DNA from: Macrothele yani
Lineage: Eukaryota > Arthropoda > Arachnida > Araneae > Macrothelidae
Assembly: GCA_039090855.1 (NCBI GenBank)
Contig: CM077002.1
Coordinates: 84,262,194 to 84,326,193, forward strand
Length of the DNA: 64,000 nt
Reading direction: 5' to 3'
A program made the translations under genes and the position numbers. The notes below the pieces were generated by a model that was not told the origin of the DNA, ran no database searches, and was given only the letters and a program-made list of their open reading frames with translations. Positions 20,214 to 31,496 of the stretch are shown here, one piece after another (positions within the stretch are counted from its first letter, which is position 1; each line of letters starts with the position of its first letter).

Positions 20214-20329
20214 ATGTCATCTTACCAACGGTAAACTGTTTTATTTTCCAGAAAGGAATAAGGATTTAAATTATTCTGCTCATTATATTCTTTTGAAAGA
20301 TCATTTCCGTATATTTGGTAATTGTAAAC

Positions 20330-20890
20330 ATTTTACATAAACCTGGTAAAAGACACTCAGTGGAGTATTTCTCAGCTGTTTGCAAAGCACCTAGGCGCGG
20401 GCCTTTTTAGAATATTTTAAGTTACAACCTAGATATTTGGTATTTGTAAACCTTTTATAAAACCTTATAAAAGGCACTCATCGTATCATTTCTCAGGTCT
20501 TTACAAGGCACCTAGGCCGCAGGCCTTTTTAGAAGATTTTAAATTACAACCTAGACATTTGGTTATTGTAAACATTTTATAAAACCTTACAAAAGGCACT
20601 CATTGTATCATTTCTCAGGTCTTTACAAGGCACCTAGGCCGCGGGTCTTTTTAGAAGATTTTAAGTTACAACCTAGATATTTGGTATTTGTAAATATGTT
20701 ATAAAACCTAATAAAAGGCACTCATCGTATCACTAATCAGGCCTTTATACAAGGCACCTAGGCCACGAGCCTTTTTCGAAGACTTTAAGTTACAACCTAG
20801 GTATTTGATATTTGTAAATATGTTATAAAACCTAATAAAAGGCACTCATCGTATCATTACTTAGCTCTTTACACGCACCTAGGCCTAGGC
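20330..20890 (+). repeat. Tandem array A, five ~121-bp units
   Basis: The landmark CACCTAGGC recurs at 20388, 20509, 20631, 20755 and 20876 (spacing 121-124 bp). Each unit also has AAAAGGCACTCATCGTATCA and ACCTAGATATTTGGTATTTG. No protein is encoded. Confidence 0.85.
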
Positions 20891-21868
20891 CTTTTAACAC
20901 TTTTTATTCTACTGATGTCATATTCTATCGTTTAAGTAAAGTTAAAAATACTAGAATAACATTAGTAAGTTTTCTTGATAGGTAAACGTTATAAATCTGA
21001 CATCAGTAGGATAAAAACTGTCAAAAAGACATAGGTCTAGGGCCTGTGAATTAATATTTCGTGCTTAAGTAAAAACGCAATATTAACTTCCTTTGATAAG
21101 TAAACGTTATGGATATGACATCGGTAAAATAAAAAATGTTAAAAAGGTCTAGGCCTAGGGCCTATGAATTAATATTTCATGTTTAAGTAAAATCACAATA
21201 TTATTAACTTGATTTGATATGCAAACATTATTAATCTGACATAGGTAGAATATAAACTGTTAAAAAAGCCTAGGTCTAGAGCCTATGAATTAATATTTCG
21301 TGCTTAAGTAAAAGCGCAATATTATTAACTTGATTTAATATGTAAACGTTATGGATATAACATCGGTAGAATATAAACTGTTAAAAAGGCCTAGGCCTTA
21401 GGAATTAATATTTCGTGCTTAAGTAAAAGCGCAATATTATTAACTTGATTTAATATGTAAACGTTATGGATATGACATCGGTAGAATATAAACTGTTAAA
21501 AAGGCCTAGGCCTTAGGAATTAATATTTCGTGCTTAGGTAAAAGCGCAATATTATTAACTTGATTTAATATGTAAACGTTATGAATATGACATCGGTAGA
21601 ATATAAACTGTTAAGAAGGTCTATGCCTATGGCCTATGAATTAATATTTCGTGCTTAAGTAAAAGCCCAATATTATTAACTTGATTTAATATGTAAACGT
21701 TATGAATATGATATCGGTAGAATAAAAAGTGCTAAAAAGGCCTAGGCTTATAGCCTATGAATTAATATTTCGTGCTTAAGTAAAAGCGCAATATATTTAA
21801 TTTGATTTGATATGTAAACGTTATGAATATCACATCGCTAGAATAAAAAACTGTTGAAAAGGCCTCTG
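20885..21868 (+). repeat. Tandem array B, about eight ~119-bp units
   Basis: The landmark AATTAATATTTC recurs near 21049, 21167, 21288, 21403, 21518, 21639 and 21760. Units share TATGTAAACGTTATGAATAT, GACATCGGTAGAATA and AAAAAGGCCTAGGCC. The first piece (20885-20935) is inverted relative to the rest, so the array starts with a head-to-head junction. CCTAGGCC links arrays A and B. Confidence 0.85.
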
Positions 21869-22202
21869 TCCGAACCCGACCAGAACGTTTCCATTGGCCA
21901 GTTGGCGGAACCCCACTGCATGCTACAAGCAGAAACGGAAAACTAGTATTTTATATTATTTCATGCAAAAGAGAAACATTGAAGTTGATAGAACGGCTCG
22001 TACATCAGTAACTTCATACGGCAGCAAGGACAGTATAAAAAACGCGATTCCGAAAAAAAAAAAATATGTAACCACAATATTACGCATGAAATGTAACATT
22101 ATTTTACATTCTTTGTACTATATACCGGCACTTTCGTAAAACATCGGAGATAAAATCAGAACAGCTGAGATTTTTAAAACACGAGTAGCACTTTGGACAG
22201 AT

Positions 22203-22340
22203 AGGACGGAATTGGACCAATCGTCCATTGGACGAATCGGCATTGGACCAATCGTAGCATTGGACGAATCGTACCTTTGGACCAATTGTCCATTGAACGA
22301 ATCGTCCCTTTGGATGAATAGGCATTGGACGAATCGTACC
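22203..22340 (-). repeat. Short tandem repeats, right foldback arm
   Basis: Units such as ATTGGACGAATC and ATTGGACCAATC, the inverted counterpart of the left arm at 20016-20213. Confidence 0.8.
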
Positions 22341-23312
22341 AGACCCATCCAGGAATACCTACTTTTCAGTTTAGTTCTTTTCTTTTAGTTCAGGACATTT
22401 AAATGCACTCAGAAAAACTGCCCTGCCAATGAAAAATAAAATACATGAAAATGAATGAGTCATTGGACCTACAAATAGTATGTTGGTCACATATTAGTAA
22501 TAATGAAACCTAAGAAATGTTGAAATAATTTTTTCGAATTTGCCTAGTAGAATTTGAGATATGGCTGAACTTAAAACCGAAGCTGATGGCACTGATCGGA
22601 GAAATTTGACATAAGAAAAAAAGCTGAAAATTGCCTTGATAATTTTTGGTATAATAATAACTATCTTCTACAGCTGAAAATAATCCACTCCATAAAATGT
22701 AAAAAACTCAAATAAACTGTGCTCATTGTTTCAATTTTCGAATAAAGAAAGAAGTTTTTAAACGAGACAGATATACTGTGCAGATATTGTGCAAAAAACA
22801 GTAATGACTACACCACGAACCGGACAGTTGTGCATCTTAGGAATTCGAAATTTCATTACACCCCCGGCCCCTCTTTCGGTGGCAGATTCGTATGAGACGC
22901 CGGTTTCTGGCTAGTTTTGCTGAGCTCTGGCTGAATGGACATGGATGAAGGCATGGATGAGGCATGGAGCCACTGGTTCTCTGGAACCAGTGGCTCCAAA
23001 TTTGGGACGGGCGATTACTTAAAGTCCTAAGATAGTCCTTATTCACCGAAACAAGAAAAAGAGTGGTTATCGCTACTCAGTGCAAGAGGAAGTTTTCGAA
23101 GCCAACTCCTAGGTGCTACAATTACATTTGCATATTCCGACGGACGGACCGACAAAGTGATTATACAAGAACCCACTTTTTCGAATTTAGTGCTAAAAAC
23201 TATAGCTGGCAAAAAGACGTACTTCATTTTAGTGGAACGTTCGAAATGTCTTATTCTGTTTAAGATCATTTTATTTTCAAATCCTATGATAAATCGAAAA
23301 ACCTGGATTCTA
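22341..23312. other. Intergenic with SINE fragment and array-element tail
   Basis: A SINE 3' fragment lies at about 22964-23020 (ACCAGTGGCTCCAAATTTGG). At 23125-23260, GACGGACGGACCGACAAAGTG and AAAAAGACGTAC resemble the 3' end of the tandem-array element at 24092-26360. Nothing else is recognised. Confidence 0.45.
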
Positions 23313-23583
23313 GATTAGCTCAAACAGAAGTCATCGCTCTTTCCACGTTTATAAGTGAGTCACGGAAAAATTATCATCGGCCGCCAACGAGAATCGAACC
23401 CAGGGTCTTCCAGTTACGCGCCGAACATGCTACCACTGTACTACAGCGGCCTCGAATTATCCAGACTCCGGCGCGTAACTGGAAGACCCTGGGTTAGATC
23501 CCCGGTGGCGGCCGATGATAATTTTTCCGTGACTCACTTATAAACATGGAAAGAGCGATGGCTTCTGTTTGACGTTCCTAATC
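23313..23583. repeat. Inverted repeat with ~111-bp arms around a 45-nt loop
   Basis: 23313-23423 and 23469-23583 are reverse complements with few mismatches (for example TTTATAAGTGAGTCACGGAA on one side and its complement on the other). The tRNA-like sequence on the minus strand uses the loop plus the left arm. The structure would fold into a long hairpin; it could be a foldback duplicate of a SINE head or a MITE. Confidence 0.8.
23381..23453 (-). other. tRNA-like sequence inside the inverted repeat
   Basis: Minus strand starts GGCCGCTGTAGTACAGTGGT, ends with GTTGGCGGCC, and has the B box GGGTTCGATTC. The A-box-like region and 7-bp acceptor pairing (GGCCGCT/GGCGGCC type, imperfect) resemble a tRNA gene. 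The partner arm repeats its 3' half with GGGTTAGATCC. It could be a tRNA pseudogene or SINE head. Confidence 0.5.
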
Positions 23584-24091
23584 CACGTCAATTGTGTGTA
23601 TTAACTAGCTTAGCTCCCTTTCTACTTTGATTAACAGTGCTATTTAAACCTAAGTATCTATGATGCAGAATTAGTATTGTCATCATTCCGCGATCATAAA
23701 ACAACCGTTACCGACTTCCATCATTTCTTTAGTGGTCTAGCATATGAGCTAGCAAAAGCATGTAAATAATATTACTATTGTTCATTTGTAACTTTTTTCT
23801 GTTTTGAGACCTCTTTCTTTGAATTAGCTTTCCTCCCTTCTAAGTGAAAGAATAATCCAGCTGCAGATCTTAAATCATTTATCGGTGCTGACGGAGTCAA
23901 TGCATACTTGGAAGATTTGGAGTCGCTAAGTGAAAATTACAATTCCGCTGAATAAGATATCACTAACGAAATGAGATGATTTTACATACACTATATTGAT
24001 AAAAGTAACCGGACACCCCTTCAAAAACAAATGAATGGATTCGCTGCGTTGTTAAGAAGCACGGTACAGCTGCAAACGATATAAAAACAAG

Positions 24092-26360
24092 AAAGATGAC
24101 ACCGAATTTTCGGGTGTAATAAGCACGTCTTTTGAATCCGTTCTGACACAAATTAAATTGATCAAAGCTATTCAAAGTCAATAGAGCCGGTATGGAAAAC
24201 AATAGATCTGACGAAAGAAAGAAGATTTTCAATTGGGTTTTTAATCCCTCAGATATTGCTGTAAACGGAATCGTGAGCTTACGAACTTTTAGAAACAGAG
24301 ATATCGACAAAAATAAGATGTGACTTTACTTCCGCTGGTGGGAGAACCATGCGTTATTTTAGGAAGAAAGTATTCTCAAAAGGTTTATCCATATAAGCGG
24401 TATCGGTCCAAGAAAAAAAACTGTCGAGTTTTTAGGAGCCCAGATTTTGCAACAAATACTTCAGGAGCAGAAATTAACCCTTATGACCCCTGGTGGCCAA
24501 ACCATTCTTTACCAAACATTAGAAATTATGTGAAAAATATTTTCCATCAGGTTTTGTATGCGATACAGGAAGAATTTTTCAAATCAGATCTTTAGGAGCA
24601 GAAATAACGCAGAAAACGCAAATTTACCTTTGTGCCCCCTAGCGGAAAGTCTATGATATACTTGAAAATTTTGAATTTATATAGAAAACATTTCGCATCG
24701 GAAACACTATCCAACAAAGAAGGAATTTTTCAAATCGTACTCGTAGAATAGAGATATTGACAAAAATAAGATATACATCTACGCCCCTTGGCGTTGAAAC
24801 CATGCATTTTTTCAAGAAGAAAATTTTCCTAAAAGGTTTGTCGACATAAGTAGTATCGGTCAACAAACGACTTTTTTTCAATCGAGATTTTAGAAGCTCA
24901 TGTTTTGCTGCAAATACAACAGAAGCGAAAAATTAAGACTTACGTCACCTGGTGGCCAAACCATTTCTTACAAAAATTAGAAATTATGTGCTAACGATTT
25001 CCTATCAGGAGCTGTATGCGGTGCAGAAAGAATTTTTCAAATCGGAGATTTATAAGCAGAGATATAAGGGGAAATGCAATTTATATTTACGCCCCCTAAC
25101 GGAAAGTCTATGAATTACTTGAAAATTTTGAAATTATATGAACCACATGTCACACTAGAAACACTATGCAACAAAGAAGGAATTTTTCAAATCGGACTCC
25201 TAGAAGTAGAGATATTGACAAAAATAAGATATACATCTACGCCCCCTGGCGTAGAAACCATTCACTATTTTAAGAAGAAAATGTTTCTAAAAGGTTTGTC
25301 GACCTGACTAGTATCGGTCCACAAACAACGTTTTTTTCAATCGAGAATTTAGAAGCTCATATTTTGTTGCAAATACAACCGAAGCGGAAATTAAGATTTA
25401 CGCCCCCTGGTGGCCAAACTATTTTTTTACAAAAATTAGAAATTATGTGCAAACGATTTCCCACCAGGAGCTGCATCCGGTGAAGAAAGAATTTTTCAAA
25501 TCGGAGACTTAGAAGCAGAGATATAGGGGGAAACGCAATTTACCGCTACGCTCCCTAGCGGAAAGTCTATGAATTACTTGAAAATTTTGAAATTATATGA
25601 AAAACATGTCACACGGAAAACACTATCAAACAAAGAAGGAATTTTTCAAATCGGACTCTTAAAAGTAGCGATATTGACAAAAATAAGATGTACATCTACG
25701 CCCCTGGCGGAGAAACTGTGGAATATTTTAAGAAGAAAATATTCCGAAAAGGTTTATCGACGTGAGTAGCATCAGTCCCCGAAGGAATTTTTTTCAATCG
25801 ATATTTTAGAAGCTCCGATTTTATGGAAAATACACCAGAAGCAAAAATTAACACTTACGCCCCTGGTGGCCAAAGTATTCTTTACCAAAAATTTGGAATT
25901 ATATGCAAAAGATTTTCCATCAGAAGATGTATCCGCTGAAGAATTTTTTTTTCAAATCGGAGTTTTAGAAAAAGAGTTATCGGGAAAAATGTAATTTACT
26001 TTTACGCCCCCTAGCGGAAAATCTATGCGTAATTTGAAAAAGTAACTATATCTAAAATACTCTTCGACATAAATGGAATCGAAAGATAAAAAAAAATTTC
26101 AATCGGATGCTTAGAAGCAAATATGTGGAATAAAACGTATTTTTGAATTCGACATCATCTGCATTTACGCACTCTACCGGCGAAATTGCACATCGTAAAA
26201 AAAAACGAAATGAAGGATCATCATTTGCATATTTCAAGCTTCCGAATGCAAAAAGAATTTTTCAAATCGGACTAATAGTTGCAGAGATATCGTGGGTACA
26301 GACGGACGGACGGACAAACCGATAACAGGAGTACGATCTTTTTTTACAAAAGACGTGCTA
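24092..26360 (+). mobile_element. Non-coding element made of ~150-bp tandem units with CGCCCCCTGG motifs
   Basis: About 13 diverged units spaced near 150 bp, each with a core such as ACGCCCCCTGGTGGCCAAAC, ACGCCCCCTAGCGGAAAGTC or ACGCCCCCTGGCGTAGAAAC. The three types follow one another to give a higher-order period of about 460 bp (GACAAAAATAAGAT at about 24307, 24750, 25215 and 25676). ATTTTTCAAATCGGA also recurs. The ends share AGCACGTCTTTTG in inverted orientation. ACAAG flanks both sides (24087-24091 and 26361-26365), a likely 5-bp target duplication. A relative lies at 54290-56046. There is no coding capacity. Confidence 0.7.
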
Positions 26361-26410
26361 ACAAGCCTGCAGCTGACCCAGATCATATCGCACTGTGAGG
26401 TTGAGTGAAA

Positions 26411-27395
26411 ATGTCCCGACGGGAGAGAACTGACTTTGAGAAAGAAAAGATTGTTGGGTGTTATATTAGTGGGTTGTCCATAAGAGAAACCGAGAGGCGT
26501 TTAAACATACCCAAGTCAACTGTTTTGGATGAACTTACTAAGTAGAAGGCACATGACGTGCCTGAAGCAGCAAACCGTAACGGAAGACCAAAAAAAAAAA
26601 AAATAATAATCAGTGATAGAGGACGTTGAAGCCTCAGGAGAGTCGTTACAGCTAATCGACGGAGTACTGCACAAGACCTCAGTGTACAGGTGAGTAAAAT
26701 GCTCGAACCTCGGTATGTACACATACCATTCGTAGAGAACTTCATTCCATGGGTTACGGTGGTCGTGCGGCTGCTCATAAGCCTTTCATCTCCACTTGGA
26801 ATGCTACTCGACGTTTAGCATGGTGTAAAGAACATTTATCATGGAGTGTAGATTAATGGAAACGGATCCAATGGACTGATGAATCCAGATACACGATCCA
26901 TCAGTCTGATGGCCGTGTGTGGTTATGGAAGCAGCCGGGGAAACGCTATTTACCTCAGTGTACTGTTCCTGCGGTCAAGTTTGGTACTGGCAATGTACTC
27001 GTGTGGGGTTTTTCTCTCGTGGTATGGTCCCGGCCCATTGGTTATCGTGGACAAACTAGTTAACCAGCACGTCTACCTCGATATTCTGTACAATTATGCC
27101 CTACCAATTCTGTGGCAATGCTATGGAACCGGGCCTTATTAGTACCAGCAGGATAATGCACCGAGCCATAAAGCAAGGACTGTTACGGCGTGGTTTGACG
27201 ATAATTCCGTATCGTGTGTGGACTGGCCAGCACAGAGCCCTTATATTTATCACATAGAGTACCTATGGGATGAATTAGAGCGCCGCATGAGAAGTTTGGA
27301 AACAAGGCCTACTACTAAGCAACAGTTAGCGGCAGCAACTGTTGGTCCGTGCATGCATTAAGGCCAAAGGTGGATCGACACCGTACTAATGTATG
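26411..27395 (+). pseudogene. Tc1-like transposase, family C copy 2
   Basis: It starts MSRRERTDFEKEKIVGCYIS (near 26411) with the same HTH as the 14-kb remnant, then stops and frame breaks near 26540 and 26590 (an A12 run). Later it reads MGYGGRAAAHKPF, the SRYTIHQSDGRVWLW region, QQDNAPSHKAR and an IEYLWDELERRMR segment, where the catalytic Glu is kept but SPDLNPIE is damaged (SPYIYHIE). It is heavily decayed. Confidence 0.8.
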
Positions 27396-27457
27396 TCAAT
27401 AAATGATATGTATTATTTCTCTTCTAGGTTTCCGCTGACTTCTGTCAATATAGTGTA

Positions 27458-28217
27458 TGTCTTATGTTGATATAAAACGAGTACTCATATAAGTGCTTGT
27501 TTCAACTGCAGCAGCTGCACTCATGAATTGCTCGTCAGTCAGTCAGGGCGAGCAGTTGTTGAGGATATATGCGCATGCGGTTTTTAGTCTCCCTTAAAGT
27601 TCTTAACCGCAATTTCTGTGCGTTAGCTGAAATGGACTAAAAACCGTGTTTTTCGAGATGGACTTTTTCTGCCGATTTATCCCTGTATAATTTTTATTTT
27701 TCTAAAAGTTACATTCTTCTCAAATGATAGTGTTGCGCAGGCTGTTAAGATAATTTGTTAAATGAATTCTTGAAATGTTTTGAACAATGGCAACATCGAT
27801 AAAACAAATGTATCATAACCTCCAAAGGATATACACTCGTGTTGTTAATGTTTCATAATTTGAAGGATATTGTTCATTTCAATAAGGTTACCCCCGTTTG
27901 CTTTTGGCAGTGTCAGCGGATTAGAGTAGTCAAGACATTTTACACGAGGATTTTGCCTGGCTCAACTGTAAAATCAGCAAAATACATCTCGTAACATACA
28001 ATTATTTCATAACTTATAATTCTCACTCTTTTATTATCCTGATTTGGAGATTTATGAAACGTTATTGCAATTATTAAAACCCGAAGGATGTTAATATTCT
28101 TCAGGTTATTTCTTTTTGATTGATATCAATAAATGGCCCAACAGAGAGTTGCATAGGCAATTGCTGACAGATAGAAATAACTCAGAGATGAGTGCAATGG
28201 AGCACTGCCTTTTGTTT
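27458..28217. other. Intergenic, nothing recognised
   Basis: AT-rich with no ORF or repeat copy identified. Confidence 0.4.
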
Positions 28218-28396
28218 TGGGGATTAACGAGCACCATGAGCAACTCTAAGGACAATGTAAGCAATCACCCGTCCCTAATTTAGGATCATTGGTTCGAGGG
28301 AGGGGTTTCTGTTTTAAGGCAAGTAGACTATCCATGCTTCATCCGGGACACGAGCCTGGGACCGCTCGGTCTGAGGCCAGTGCTTAGACCACTATA
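28218..28396 (-). repeat. tRNA-derived SINE copy
   Basis: The minus strand matches the SINE at 36429-36632: tRNA-like head (GGTCTAAGCACTGG, B-box-like GGTCCCAGGCTCG), the CCTAAATTAGGGACGGG block and the end GAGTTGCTCATGGTGCTCG. Its head directly abuts the truncated RTE copy. Confidence 0.75.
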
Positions 28397-30920
28397 TCAC
28401 CCACCAAAAGTCATCCTGAAGAAGAAATTGAAGAATTTTATGAGGAAATTCGTCATCTAAATAATAAAGGTAAGCAGCACTTTAAAGATAATTATGGGAG
28501 ATTTCAATGCAAAAATAGGGCAACGGCAACAGAATGAAACTTCAGTAGGTTAATTCGGTCACGGCAACAGAAACCAGCGTGGAAATACTCTCGTTGAGTT
28601 TGCATAGGCAGAAGGGTTTTTCATTTTGAACTCCTTTTTCAAGAAAAAGCCACACAGCAAATGGACATGGAGACATCCAAATGGGACGACAAGTGAAATT
28701 GATTTTATTATGTGTAACAAAAAATTCGTCATAGAAGACTGTAGTGGGCTAAACAAGTTCAACACAGGTAGTGACCATAGATTGGTGAGATGTACGATGC
28801 ACCTCAACACTAAACTTGAACGTGGCAAGCTCATAAGACAAACAAAATGTACTGACATAACCAACCTTAAAAAACACCACAATACCTTCAAGTTGGAACT
28901 GAAGAACAGATTATCTGCTTTAGAAGGCCTAACATCGGAAGAAGTGGATATTTCGGAAGTTAACAGAAAAGTAACCAAAGCTCTTATGGAAACAGCAACA
29001 AAATTAGCTGGGTCTAAGAACAAGTTGCATGTGAACAAATTATCAGGAAAAACCAAAATGTTGATGCAAAAAAGAAGAGAGATGAGGACAACTAAAGAAG
29101 ATGTGACTTCCAAAGTGGAATATATAGAGCTATGCAAGACAGTACAAAAACGTATCACTGAAGACGTAAGGAAATTCAACTGTGAACTAGAGAGGAAAGC
29201 AATTGAAAACAAACAAAGTCTAAAGATACCAAAGGGACATCTCAGTAAGGGAAGAAAACAGATTATGGCACTGAGAAGAGAAGATGGTTCTGTAACAAGA
29301 AATAGAGGCGAAAGTTTGAAAAGAATGAAAGATTTCTACTCCAAATTATATGAAAGGGATTATATATATACTCCAGACATCATGAAAGGTACCAGTACCA
29401 GAGTTCTTCTAGTCCTCCCAGCAGAAGTTGCACATGCAATCAAGAACATGAAGCGGGGAAAAGCTCCAGGAGAAGATGGAATTACTGTAGACATCATACA
29501 AGAAGCAAGTGGAGAAATCGAAACAGTACTCGCCCAAATTTTCACTCGATGCCTTAATGAAGGGAAGATTCCTGAGGATTGAAAGAACGCTACAATGATC
29601 CTGCTACATAAAGAAGGTGACATTGAGGATCTCAGGAACTACAGAGCTATCAGCCTCCTATCAGTGGTTTATAAAATTTTCACTAAAGTTCTTTCACACC
29701 GCTTGAAGGTAACACTGGACATGGCTCAACCGAGAGAACAAGCTGGATTCAGGAGTGGCTACAGCACAATAGATCATATCCACGTACTGAGAGAACTAAT
29801 TGAAAGAGCGAGGGAATATGAACTTCCATTGTGCATGGCTTTTATCGATTATGAAAAAGCCTTTAATTCGGTGAAACCATCAGCAGTTTACAATGGCTCT
29901 GAAATCCTGCGGTATTGAAGACGCATACATTAATATTATTAATAACATCTATGAAAATGCAAGTGCAAAGATTCGGCTGTTTGAAAATACAACACACATA
30001 AAAATTGGAAAAGGAGTGAGACAAGGTGACACCATATCTCCGAAGCTCTTTAATGCCACATTGGAAAATGTCTTTCAATCACTGAACTGGGAAAACAAAG
30101 GGATAAAGATTAATGGAGATTATCTAACCTACCTTCGTTTCGCTGATGACGTAGTCATTTTTGCAACTACCCCATCAGAGCTGCAGAGTATGATCCAAGA
30201 ACTTGCTGACAAGAGTAAAGAAGTGGGATTAAAAATGAACTTTCAGAAGACAAAAGTGTTGTTCAATGCTTTTACAAAAAATGAAGATTTATCGATTGAT
30301 GGAGAAAAGCTGGAGATAACAGACACGTACCTTTATCTTGGACAGCAGATATCAAGTGAGGGTCACATTGATGAAGAAATTAATCGGCGTACAAAACTTA
30401 CCTGGAGAGCATTTGGAAGAAACAGCATAATTTTCAAGAGCAATATGCCATTATGTCTTAAAAGAAAAGTGTTTGATCAATGCATCTTTCTAGTTCTTAC
30501 GTATGGTGCAGAGAAGTGGACCTTAACTAAAAGAGACATACAAAGTCTACAGACAACTCAAAGCAGCATGGAGAGGCGCATGCTTGGTGTAACCAGGAGT
30601 GATAAGAAGAGGAACTCATGGATCCGAAAAATGACAAGAGTGGAAGATATCATGATCAGAGTTAAATCCCTGAAATGGTAATGGGCTGGGCATACTGCCA
30701 GAAGGACAGACCATCGATGGACAGCCGAAATTTTAGATTGGATTCCAAGGGACAGGAAAAGACCCAGAAGAAGACCACATGAGAGATGGGTGGATTAAAT
30801 TCGAAAGTATTCAGGAGTGACATGGAGGAGACTGGCACAAGACAGACCGTTGTGGAGGAAACTTGGGGAGACCTTCATCCAGCAGTGGATTGATAATGGT
30901 TGACAATGATGATGATGATC
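28397..30920 (+). mobile_element. RTE-clade LINE, copy a (5' truncated)
   Basis: It starts inside the endonuclease domain (CACCCACC..AAGTCATCCTG) and runs through RT to a GAT microsatellite tail at about 30905-30920. Such short-repeat tails are typical of RTE/BovB-type LINEs. It is over 90% similar by eye to copies b and c where they overlap. Confidence 0.88.
28406..30903 (+). pseudogene. RTE endonuclease-reverse transcriptase, copy a
   Basis: The endonuclease part retains MGDFNAKIG and TGSDHRLVRC but has stops near 28550 and 28605. A frame at 28626-29582 runs into the RT N-terminus (GKAPGEDGI) and ends at TGA (EDW to stop). 29595-29918 carries NYRAISLLSVVYKIF and FIDYEKAFNSV. 29893-30681 carries GVRQGDTISPKLFNA and FADDVVIFA, then TGG-to-stop at KSLKW. 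The C-terminus (HRWTAEILDWIPRDRKRPRR) follows to about 30903. Both catalytic Asp of FADD remain. Confidence 0.88.
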
Positions 30921-31188
30921 ACTGGTATGGCGCGTATTGTGTGACACGAAACATACAGCTGCCCGCCACACAAAATAATAGAACGGCATAGCACATTGCA
31001 GTATCGGAAGGAGTTATACGCATGAGCGAGAACAGAAGTCAGGGTTACAGCAGCCTTTTGTTCTCATCATGGGATCCACCCTCCTGGAACCTTCAGTTGC
31101 AAACGTGTGGTATGTTTTGTTAATGTGACCACGGAGTCCATGAAATATCCCGATTTTATGTGCTGAGCTACTGAAAGATGGGTGCAGT

Positions 31189-31224
31189 TGGCGCGCGCGC
31201 GCACATAAACACACACACACACAC
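31189..31224. repeat. GC/AC dinucleotide microsatellite
   Basis: A run of GC dinucleotides followed by AC dinucleotides. Confidence 0.9.
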
Positions 31225-31293
31225 TATTCAGTTTGAAAATTTTACGTTTCTTCGTGTAACGAGCTCAAATAACGATATTAATCTTCCTTTCAT

Positions 31294-31496
31294 GGGTCAA
31301 CGACTCCCATGAGCAACTCTAAGGACTCCAAGCAGTATCCCGTTTCTAATTTAGATCCACTGGTTCCAGAGGGAAGAGAGTAATTGCTGTTTCACAAAAA
31401 CGCCGCTCATGCCTCATACGGTACTCGAACCTGGACCCACTTCCAACGATTAGTCAAAAACCTACACCTCGGACGCTCAGCCAGCGGGGTGGCAAA
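31294..31496 (-). repeat. tRNA-derived SINE copy
   Basis: The minus strand shows a decayed tRNA-like head, GGTTCGAGTACCG-like B box, the ATCTAAATTAG block and GAGTTGCTCATGGGAG. Same family as 36429-36632. Confidence 0.65.

Larger units (their letters stand above)
20004..22340. mobile_element. Foldback-type element with tandem-repeat inverted ends
   Basis: Left end at about 20004 starts GGTACCGAACGATTCGTCC; the right end, read on the other strand from 22340, starts GGTACGATTCGTCC. Both arms consist of 11-12-bp repeats of the type GATTCGTCCAAT / GATTGGTCCAAT (left arm about 20016-20213, right arm about 22203-22340). Between them lie two tandem arrays and about 330 bp of other DNA. No transposase ORF is present. 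Long inverted ends built of short direct repeats are the hallmark of foldback/Galileo-like elements; the class assignment is inference. Confidence 0.6.
23989..27455 (+). mobile_element. Tc1-like transposon, family C copy 2, split by a tandem array
   Basis: Left inverted repeat CACTATATTGATAAAAGTAA at 23989 after TA; right complement CACTATATTGACAGAAGTCA ending at 27455 before TA. The first 100 bp match the outer part of the remnant at 14194-14705. The homology then stops at 24086 and resumes at 26361 with the segment just upstream of the transposase start. The intervening 2.27 kb is a separate insertion. Confidence 0.85.

Noticed and set aside
19854..20269. Long open frames on both strands with WTNRHWTNRRW- or VQCRFVQRR-like peptides
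   Set aside because: They are translations of 12-bp tandem repeats whose period is a multiple of three; all frames are open on both strands. Not genes.
28559..29212. Hydrophobic 217-codon minus-strand ORF (also at 38734-39045 and 44064-44717)
   Set aside because: It recurs only because it is antisense to the lysine/glutamate-rich RTE linker; it looks membrane-like through complement bias.
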